A DNA stretch of 64,000 bases, from assembly GCA_964412015.1 (NCBI GenBank), contig CAYPMO010000016.1, forward strand, positions 6,043-70,042. The letters are read 5' to 3'. The DNA comes from SZUA-318 sp964412015. GTDB lineage: Bacteria; Gemmatimonadota; Gemmatimonadetes; Longimicrobiales; Gaopeijiaceae. Both the position numbers and the translations under genes were made by a program. Below the pieces are notes generated by a model that was not told where the DNA came from, ran no database searches, and saw only the letters and a list, made by a program, of their open reading frames with translations. Positions within the stretch are counted from its first letter, which is position 1; each line of letters opens with the position of its first letter. Shown in pieces: positions 45,301-51,078 of this stretch.

Positions 45301-45653
45301 TGGCGGGCGTGGCCGCGGAGATCGGCGTCATCATGCTCCTCTACCTGGGCAACGCCTGGGAAGAGCGGAAGCGCCGCAGTCCGACGCCGGAGTCGCTGCG
45401 GGAGGCCGTCATCCACGGCGCTGCGCTGCGCGTGCGCCCGATCATCATGACCGTGACGGCGATCGTGGGAGGCCTGCTCCCCATCTTCTGGGGCCACGGC
45501 ACCGGGGCGACGGTCATGCGCCGGATCGCGGCGCCCATGGTCGGCGGCATGCTCTCCGCCACGGTGCTCACGCTGCTGGTGATCCCCGCGATCTACTCCC
45601 TCTGGCAGGAGGCCGCCCTCCGTCGTCAGAGCCTCACCCGCATGCCCCCGTAG
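42357..45653 (+). CDS. cusA: CusA-type Cu(I)/Ag(I) RND efflux pump
   Basis: A 1098-residue heavy-metal RND transporter. The metal relay of E. coli CusA (Met573, Met623, Met672) has counterparts here as Met601 (LYMPTTLPG), Met651 (PLSMFETT) and Met700 (IDMLATG), with the identical spacings of 50 and 49 residues. The proton-relay Asp in TM4 is Asp413 (GAMIDAAIVMIEN). This favours Cu(I)/Ag(I) over the Zn/Co/Cd CzcA subfamily. The C-terminal 28 coding bases overlap the convergent TonB receptor gene. The start overlaps cusB by 11 bases; an ATG 24 bases further on is an alternative. Confidence 0.92.
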   Translation: MAAEDDEAMLKRIIEVSVRNRFLILVGGLLIAAAGVFAMRSTPLEALPDLSDVQVIVRTDYSGQAPQIVEDQVTYPIASEMLKVPGAQTVRGTSFFGTSFVYVIFDDGTDLYWARSRVLEYLSSIRGKLPESVEPALGPDATGLGWVYQYALIDTTETMSLADIRSYQDWYLRYQLTAVPGVSEVASVGGFEQVYEVTVDPIKLRGYRIPVTKVMDAVRGSNEDVGAMVLELAEREYMIRGLGYLRGIEDIENVVVSATDDGTPVRIEDVATVRLAPDVRRGVADLDGRGDVVGGIVIMRYGENALATIDRVKAKLASIESSLPGGLVVKPVYDRSDLIHRAIGTLKGKLIEESIVVALVTMIFLVHVRSALVAILTLPLGILMAFIAMRVLGIGADIMSLGGIAIAIGAMIDAAIVMIENMHKHLERAIDEKRSRARELGVPIAGDDGGERLHTKLLTTRERWDVVVRSSKEVGPALFFSLLIITVSFLPVFSLEAQEGRMFEPLAWTKTLSMASAALLSVTMVPVAMGLFIRGRIHREHANPVNRFLVSVYRPVLEFALRFRWPVVAGALSLLILTVLPYGKIGSEFMPPLDEGSILYMPTTLPGVSIAKARETLRVQDSILATFPEVASVFGKAGRATTATDPAPLSMFETTVVLKPVEEWREGVTEESLVAEMDHELRMAGVTNSWTMPIKGRIDMLATGIRTPVGVKVFGPNLNELERLATEVEAAVKMVPGTRSAIGERVVSGSYVDIDIDREAAARYGLNVKPIQRVIASAVGGMSITRAVEGRERYNVRVRYPQELRDQPEKLAEILIPVAGRQGAMSDMAAPATMAGVEGGVPTQIPLGQVATIRTVNGPMAVKTEQALLTAWVFVDVEGTDLGSYVAAAQEMVNRMVTLPPGYSLVWSGQYEYMRRAKARLQVVVPATLAIIFLLLYLNFGRIGETLVVMLSLPFSLVGGVLILAALGFNWSVATGVGFIALAGVAAEIGVIMLLYLGNAWEERKRRSPTPESLREAVIHGAALRVRPIIMTVTAIVGGLLPIFWGHGTGATVMRRIAAPMVGGMLSATVLTLLVIPAIYSLWQEAALRRQSLTRMPP

Positions 45654-48166
45654 ATGACCCGGCCGGTGATGGGTGCGAAGACGAACGCGGCATCGTCCGG
45701 ATGGCGCTCCTGCTGCACATAATCGAACAGATTGTGCACGCCGCCGAAGAGCATGAAGACACCCCAGACATCCCTGCTGAACTTGCAGTCGGTCACGACG
45801 AAGGACGGCGTCCGTACGATCTTGCTCCCAGGACTCCAGACGTCGTCATCCTGGTAGTAGTCGACGTACATGGGGCCCGTGTAATTCGCGCTGACGTTCA
45901 GGTTCCAGGGCCCCGGAGTGTAGGTCACCCCGAGCCCCGCCGTGGTGAGGGGCGTGCGCGGAAGGTACTTGCTGTCCTCGGCGTAGTCCGGATGCGCCTC
46001 GAGCCAGTCCGGCCGTGCCTGGCTGTACCGGGCGTCGATATACGCTCCGCTCAGGTCCAGCGTGAGGTCCTTCCCGACGGCCGTCTGGATGCCGAGCTCC
46101 AATCCCTGGGTATAGGCCTCGGCGATGTTCTGCCACTCATAGGTGTACCCCAGACGCTGCGCGTGCTCGCCGGCACTGGTGAACCCGATCTTGTTCCGCA
46201 GGTTGGTGCGGAAGAGGTTCGCGTCGACGACGAGCCTCTGGGACCGATACTCCCCGGACACGTTGAAGCTGATGGACTTCTCGGGTCGCAGCTCCAGCGG
46301 CTTGTACACCCGCGGGGACCCACTGCACAGGTGCATCTCCTCGCTGAACCCGTAGGGGACACGGAAGCCGGTCCCCACGCTTCCCCGCAGGACCAGGTTC
46401 TCGGTTGCCGTGAGTCGCAACGCCAGCCTGGGGCTGAACGCGTGCTCGTCGTACTGCAGCTCGAGGCCCTCCCCGGAAGCGACCTCACCGACCTCACCGA
46501 ACTCGTCTCCCGAAGAGTGGAGATCGTACCTGGCCCCCAGAACCAGCTCGGCCGCGCCGGTGAGGTGCCATTCGTCCTGGACGAACGCGGCCATGCCCAC
46601 GGCGTGCTTCCGCGCCCGGGACATATACGGACGGCCGTAACCCGGATTGGCCGGGTCCACGCTCATGTACTTGCCCGTCTCGTTCAGCTCATTGTACGTG
46701 TACTGGAATCCACCCAGAACGTGATGCATGCCGCCCACGGGCCTGGACGCGTTCGCGTCCACGACCCACGTGTCTTCATCAGCGCGGTACGGCGCCATCT
46801 CGTCCAGGCCGGGTGGGCTCCCGTGCACGGCCTCGTAGTCGCTGCGAAAGGCGTCGTTCGTCGCGGTACGACCATGCGACGCATGGGACACGTCGAGCGT
46901 GACGGCGACGGCGTTGGCGAACGTCTTCGTGTACCGGAGCCCCGCCTCGTATCGATTCGTCTGGATATGCTCGGCGGAGGCCGCGAAGGCGTTGTCCCAG
47001 GTCGCCAGGTCGCCCCCCCTCCGGTCCTCGTCCAGGGTCCTGCCGTGGACGGTGAGGTGGTCGTTCCCCAGCACCTGGTCCCAGTCCAGGTGGACGCCCA
47101 GCGCGAGATTGTCGCTTTCGACCCGATCGGTGAGGCCGTCACCGTTCTCGTCGATGCCGTCCCCGGTGTTCTTCTGAGCATTCAGGACGGCACCCACGTC
47201 CCCGAAGCTCCGGGACGCGATCATGCTGTAGGCGTTGGTGCCCGCCGTCCCGAAGCTGGAGCTCACATCCACTCGCGGTTCGTCCGTGGCGCTCTTGGTG
47301 ATGATGTTGATGACCCCGGCGATCGCGGAGCTCCCGTAGAGAGCGGAGCCCGCCCCCTTCACCACCTCGATCCGCTCGATGTTGTTCGTCGGGACCTGCT
47401 GCAGGCCGTAGACGGCGGCGAGGTCGGAGTAGACCGGTTGTCCGTCGATCAACACCTGGGTGTGCCCGCTCTCCAAGCCCTGCATGCGCACCGTCGAGTA
47501 GTTGCATGCCGAGCAACGCTGCTCGATCCTGATTCCCGGCAGCCCCTGGAGGGCCCCGTAGAGGTCGGGCGCCGCCTTCTCCTCGATCCGCTGGCTGGTG
47601 ATCACCTCCGTTCGGACGGGAGCGTCCTTGACGTAGTGGGGCGTACGCGTGCCGGTGACGACGATGCCCTGCATCTCGATGGGCTGCTGGCGCAGCTCGA
47701 AGTCGACGACGGCGGTCTGTCCCGCCTGGACTTGCGCGGAGTCGGTGTCGGCCTCGTAGCCCATCATGGCGGCGGTGAGCTCGTACACGCCGGGGGGGAC
47801 GATGGGAACGACATAACGGCCGCCCGCGTTCGTGAGCGCCCCCAGAGACGTTCCGGTCAGCACGACGCTCACACCGGCCACGGGGGCCCTGGTCTCGGTG
47901 TCGATCACTCGTCCCTGGATCACGCCCGCCGCCTGAGCGGCGGCGCGGCCACGACCCAGTCTTCGCTGCTGAGCGGCCGCAGGCCACGACGACACCATCA
48001 CCATCAGCGCGAGCAGCGAGAAGACACCCAGGACGCGGAATATGACCGGAAGGGTCGGGGATGCGGCGGAGGGCGGAAGGGAGGTTGCCTGAGTCGGAAG
48101 AGGGATGGCCCGCCTCACACACATCCTCGTGATTCGTGTTCGCACGAGCGCTGCTCCACGGAGCAT
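45626..48166 (-). CDS. TonB-dependent receptor with CSAC plug motif, probably metal-related
   Basis: An 846-residue outer-membrane receptor. After a long N-terminal extension with a hydrophobic export signal (residues 45-68) comes a carboxypeptidase-regulatory-like domain (VIQGRVIDTETRAPVAGVSV). The plug domain (IVVTGTRTP, CSACNYSTVRMQGLES, SGHTQVLIDGQPVYS) and 22-strand barrel follow, ending in MRVRL. CSAC in the plug is a feature I associate with receptors found beside Cu/Ag or other heavy-metal genes. Convergence on the CusCBA operon supports a metal-related ligand, though import of a metal by the same locus that exports one needs testing. The start could be ATG at 48124. Confidence 0.85.
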   Translation of the reverse strand: MLRGAALVRTRITRMCVRRAIPLPTQATSLPPSAASPTLPVIFRVLGVFSLLALMVMVSSWPAAAQQRRLGRGRAAAQAAGVIQGRVIDTETRAPVAGVSVVLTGTSLGALTNAGGRYVVPIVPPGVYELTAAMMGYEADTDSAQVQAGQTAVVDFELRQQPIEMQGIVVTGTRTPHYVKDAPVRTEVITSQRIEEKAAPDLYGALQGLPGIRIEQRCSACNYSTVRMQGLESGHTQVLIDGQPVYSDLAAVYGLQQVPTNNIERIEVVKGAGSALYGSSAIAGVINIITKSATDEPRVDVSSSFGTAGTNAYSMIASRSFGDVGAVLNAQKNTGDGIDENGDGLTDRVESDNLALGVHLDWDQVLGNDHLTVHGRTLDEDRRGGDLATWDNAFAASAEHIQTNRYEAGLRYTKTFANAVAVTLDVSHASHGRTATNDAFRSDYEAVHGSPPGLDEMAPYRADEDTWVVDANASRPVGGMHHVLGGFQYTYNELNETGKYMSVDPANPGYGRPYMSRARKHAVGMAAFVQDEWHLTGAAELVLGARYDLHSSGDEFGEVGEVASGEGLELQYDEHAFSPRLALRLTATENLVLRGSVGTGFRVPYGFSEEMHLCSGSPRVYKPLELRPEKSISFNVSGEYRSQRLVVDANLFRTNLRNKIGFTSAGEHAQRLGYTYEWQNIAEAYTQGLELGIQTAVGKDLTLDLSGAYIDARYSQARPDWLEAHPDYAEDSKYLPRTPLTTAGLGVTYTPGPWNLNVSANYTGPMYVDYYQDDDVWSPGSKIVRTPSFVVTDCKFSRDVWGVFMLFGGVHNLFDYVQQERHPDDAAFVFAPITGRVIYGGMRVRL

Positions 48167-48194
48167 CCTCTTGCTTGAATAGTCTCAGCCACGC

Positions 48195-48222
48195 GATTCA
48201 TAAATATGATTCCTATTCCTAA
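48195..48222. promoter_or_regulatory. AT-rich operator-like site upstream of TonB receptor
   Basis: In strongly GC-rich surroundings, 28 bases contain the inverted repeat TCAT-AAAT-ATGA (48198-48209), two GATTC direct repeats (48195 and 48208) and two ATTCCT repeats (48209-48220). The site is about 30 bases before the TonB receptor start and about 60 before the divergent gene. It looks like a promoter with an operator for a metal-responsive regulator (Fur, DtxR or MerR-like), but it matches no consensus closely. Confidence 0.4.
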
Positions 48223-48284
48223 CATCGTCAACCGCTCTCCGTCCTGCTCGGGACCACAGCGTACGGGAGAAGGGTAGATCGAGC

Positions 48285-50051
48285 ATGCGGTCCCTCGCGC
48301 TCGTCTTCGCCCTGGCCTCGGCCGCGACGCTCGACCTCGCCGAGGCGCCCACCCGCCAAGCCCGGGGCCAGGTGACACCTACGTCCCGCGCGGACTCCTC
48401 CGCGCTCGTGAAGGAAGCGCGCGAGCGCCAGCGGGACTTCGAGCGTTTCCACCGGAGCCGCATCCCCGTGGAGCCGGAGCGCCAAGGAGGACGCTGCGAC
48501 CAGCAGATCGGGCGCATCTGCATCTGGTTCGGCGGCGAGGAGGAGGCGGACTTCCCCGAGGAGCTTCCCGAGGTCGGCCTCGCGCGCCGCGAGCTGCTCG
48601 AGTTCCTCGCGCGCGCGGACGCGCGCATCGGCGACGCATGGGTCACCGGGCAGCGCGTCCGCTACCTCGCGGAGAGTGGAGCCATCGGCGAAGCGGAAGG
48701 TGTGGCGCGGGAGTGCGGGATCGCGGAGACCTGGTGGTGCTCGGCCCTGCTCGGCTACGTGTTGCACCTGCGGGGGGACTGGATCGGCGCCGAGACGGCG
48801 TTCCGGGAGGCTTCGGCCACACTGCCGAAGCGCCAGAGGGAGCGTTGGCTCGCGCCCCGCTACATTCTCGGCGGCGACGGACAGAAGGAGCTCGGGCGAG
48901 GAGCTTCCGAGGAGCGGGAGCGGCGGTGGTCGCTCTTCTGGCGGCTCTCCGACCCGCTCTATCTCGTCGAAGGCAACGACCGTCTCACCGACCACTTCGC
49001 CCGCTGGGTCGAGGCCGAGAACGAGCGCGACGCCGAGAACCCGCAGGGGCTCTTCTGGGAGGACGACCTGGAGGAGACGCTCGTCCGCTACGGCCGTGTC
49101 GTCGGGTGGAGCCGGACGCACTCACCGCAGACGATGATGCGCATGGGCGCGCTCCAGGACACCCGGCGGGTCATCGGCCACCATCACCCCAGGAGCCGCG
49201 GCTACCTGTTCCCCGAGGAGTTTCTCCGCTCCCCGTCGGATGTCCCCCCCGAGAGCTGGATCACCGCGCCCCGCGAGGCGAGGACCTGGTACGCTCCTCC
49301 GTATGCGCCGGACTTCCACGGGCTGGAGACGCAGGTCGGGCGTTTCCGCAGAGGTGACGAGATGCTCGTGGTGGGCGCGTACCGCCCCTCGCCCGCCCAG
49401 CCTCCCAATGCGTCCACCGAGCCCGCCCGCGGGCCCGTCGAGGCCGGACTGTTCCTCGTGCCCGAGGACGACGGCGAGCTCCTCGAGGTGCGCGGCGCGG
49501 ACGCGGAGGGCGTCTTGACGCTGCGTGCCCCGAACGGGCGCTACGTGAGCAGCCTCGAGGTGCTCGACGCCTCCGGGAAGCGCGCCTGGCGCGCCCGCCA
49601 GGGCATCCGACAGGTCGAGCTCGTGCCGGGCCTGGTCGCGGTCTCCGATCTCCTGATCCTGGAGAACGGAGCACCCGAGCCCGCGTCGCTCGACGAGGCC
49701 CTCACGCTCGTGCGTCCCGGCGTGCGCGTCTCGCGCGGGGAGCGCTTCACGGTGGTCTGGGAGGTGTACGGCCTCCGCGTACAGCAGCCCGCCCAGGTGA
49801 CGCTGGGGTTTACCAAAGGGCTTCCCGGCTTCCTCGCGCGCGTCGGGGAGTTCCTGGGCGTGATCGAGCCCGAGACACCCGTCGAGATCACCTTCGAGGA
49901 GACGGGGCCCGATGCCGTGCAGACCGTGTTCCGCGCCATGACCCTCGAGCTCCCCGAACTCGAGCCCGGCGAGTACACGCTCCACCTGCGCCTCGACCTG
50001 CCCGGACGCGAGCCCTCGATCACGAGCCGTCCGATCGTGGTGGAGGGGTGA
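48285..50051 (+). CDS. Secreted GWxTD-like protein, paralogue of 53945
   Basis: A 588-residue exported protein (short signal peptide, residues 1-20). It shares blocks with the protein at 53945: ETWWCSALLGYVLHLRGD against AWWCAAMRGYVLHGMV, and FWRLSDPLYLVEGNDRLTDH against IWWLADPLYSVPGNDRWVEH. The DP-x-GNDR helix and a following GWSRTHSP resemble the GWxTD domain frequent in Gemmatimonadota, Bacteroidetes and Acidobacteria secreted proteins. The C-terminal 200 residues look like beta-rich domains. Function unknown. The start at 48285 follows GAGAAGGG. Its end overlaps the frameshifted remnant by 32 bases. Confidence 0.6.
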   Translation: MRSLALVFALASAATLDLAEAPTRQARGQVTPTSRADSSALVKEARERQRDFERFHRSRIPVEPERQGGRCDQQIGRICIWFGGEEEADFPEELPEVGLARRELLEFLARADARIGDAWVTGQRVRYLAESGAIGEAEGVARECGIAETWWCSALLGYVLHLRGDWIGAETAFREASATLPKRQRERWLAPRYILGGDGQKELGRGASEERERRWSLFWRLSDPLYLVEGNDRLTDHFARWVEAENERDAENPQGLFWEDDLEETLVRYGRVVGWSRTHSPQTMMRMGALQDTRRVIGHHHPRSRGYLFPEEFLRSPSDVPPESWITAPREARTWYAPPYAPDFHGLETQVGRFRRGDEMLVVGAYRPSPAQPPNASTEPARGPVEAGLFLVPEDDGELLEVRGADAEGVLTLRAPNGRYVSSLEVLDASGKRAWRARQGIRQVELVPGLVAVSDLLILENGAPEPASLDEALTLVRPGVRVSRGERFTVVWEVYGLRVQQPAQVTLGFTKGLPGFLARVGEFLGVIEPETPVEITFEETGPDAVQTVFRAMTLELPELEPGEYTLHLRLDLPGREPSITSRPIVVEG

Positions 50052-50560
50052 GCGGGCCCACGGGAAACCCGACCGCCAGCAGCCCGGATCCCAACACCTC
50101 CAGGGCGACGGGAAGACCGATCCCGATGCCGACGGCACCTCGTGAGGCTGCGCCCCAGGAGGCTCGGCTGGCCGTGCTCGTGGGCGACGATCTGGATCAC
50201 CGACACGAGCCGCTCGAACCCCCAGTCGGGCAGCTCGCCAGGAATCACCACCTCGCGCGACAGCGTGATCTGCTCTCCCGCCAGGCGGGAGCCCAACGTC
50301 CGTCCGCCGAGGCCGCTGTCCAACTCCATCGCCGCACGGCGCAGGTAGCCCGGGTCGATCCCCGCCTCGGCCGCGATCTCGGCCAGCTCGTCCAGGGAGA
50401 GCCCTCCGCTGCCTGCGGCACGCATGGGCTCCTCGCGCTGGAGCTCGGTCGCCCGCTTCAGGAGGCGGGCGACTTCCTTCTCGTCGTCGAGCCGCCTCGT
50501 TCGGACCCGGATCGCACGACTGGCGTGGGCCGGGCTCTTGGGTACCTTGACCGATCATGC
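50020..50560 (-). pseudogene. Frameshifted SHOCT-like membrane protein remnant
   Basis: The minus strand encodes EVARLLKRATELQRE, then LSLDELAEIAAEAGIDPGYL and a following PGELPDWGFERLVSVIQIV, as in the SHOCT-like proteins that abound in Gemmatimonadota. Near 50140 the frame is lost. The C-terminal hydrophobic segment resumes in another frame as GIGIGLPVALEVLGSGLL, ending at a stop at 50022. The middle of the usual protein seems to be missing, and no standard start codon precedes the first helix in frame (the only ATG, at 50425, is inside the conserved part). I read this as a pseudogene; a sequencing error could explain the frameshift but not the missing start. Confidence 0.6.
50543..50549 (+). 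promoter_or_regulatory. TAnnTTG promoter-like element
   Basis: TACCTTG ends only 7 bases before the ATG of trmO. If it is a -7 box the transcript would start at or next to the ATG, which would make the mRNA leaderless. Confidence 0.35.
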
Positions 50561-50970
50561 GCAAGCGATACCGGGTTCACCCCATCGGGCACGTCCGGTC
50601 ACCCCTTCGGGCCCTCGAGGGCGCCCCGCACCACGCCTCGGAGGGAGCGCCGGACGCGTGGTTGGAGGTGGATCCGGCCTACGTCCGGGCGCTCCACAAG
50701 ATCGAAGCCGGCAACGAGATCATCGTCGTGACCTGGCTCCACCGCGCGGATCGCGACGTGCTCCAGGTGCGGCCGCGCCGCGACCCCGAACGGGCGCTTG
50801 CCGGCGTGTTCGCCACCCGGTCCCCGGCGCGGCCGAATCCGGTGGGCCTCCACCGGGTGACGGTGCGAGAGGTCTCGGGCTCGAGGCTGCTCGTCGGGCC
50901 GCTCGAGGCCATCGACGGCACTCCGATCGTGGATATCAAGCCGGCTCTGAGGGACGGAGCCGACGGCTAG
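50557..50970 (+). CDS. trmO: TrmO/TsaA-type tRNA m6t6A methyltransferase
   Basis: A 137-residue protein of the TsaA-like fold. TrmO methylates N6-threonylcarbamoyladenosine at position 37 of tRNA-Thr using S-adenosylmethionine. The family signature GVFATRSPARPNPVGLHRV is present in full, followed by GTPIVDIKPAL. It lacks the C-terminal extension of E. coli TrmO, like many bacterial and archaeal homologues of this length. Its ATG sits 7 bases after a TAnnTTG element and no Shine-Dalgarno site precedes it, so a leaderless transcript is possible. Confidence 0.85.
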   Translation: MRKRYRVHPIGHVRSPLRALEGAPHHASEGAPDAWLEVDPAYVRALHKIEAGNEIIVVTWLHRADRDVLQVRPRRDPERALAGVFATRSPARPNPVGLHRVTVREVSGSRLLVGPLEAIDGTPIVDIKPALRDGADG

Positions 50971-51008
50971 GAGCGGAGGCTCGTCTTGCCGCCCCGGATG
51001 CGCCCTCC

Positions 51009-51015
51009 TACCGTG
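51009..51015 (+). promoter_or_regulatory. Weak TAnnTTG-like promoter element
   Basis: TACCGTG sits 63 bases before the start of the M14 peptidase gene. It departs from the TAnnTTG pattern at one position. Confidence 0.2.
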
Positions 51016-51078
51016 CCTCGTAGCACCACGCGCGCTCGTCATCCCGCCACCGCGCGCGCACCAGCCCAAGGACGAACC

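Noticed and set aside
41922..45497. 1191-codon minus-strand frame opposite cusA
   Set aside because: It is the antisense of a well-supported RND gene; composition is H/R/D/G with no motif.
42357..45653. CzcA-type Zn/Co/Cd pump
   Set aside because: The three methionines of the CusA relay are conserved at the correct spacing, so Cu(I)/Ag(I) type is preferred.
49122..50425. Long minus-strand frame continuing the SHOCT-like helices as an intact gene
   Set aside because: After about 50140 the translation loses family similarity, becomes R/P-rich and runs antisense through the secreted protein gene; the C-terminal membrane helix is in another frame, so I call a pseudogene.
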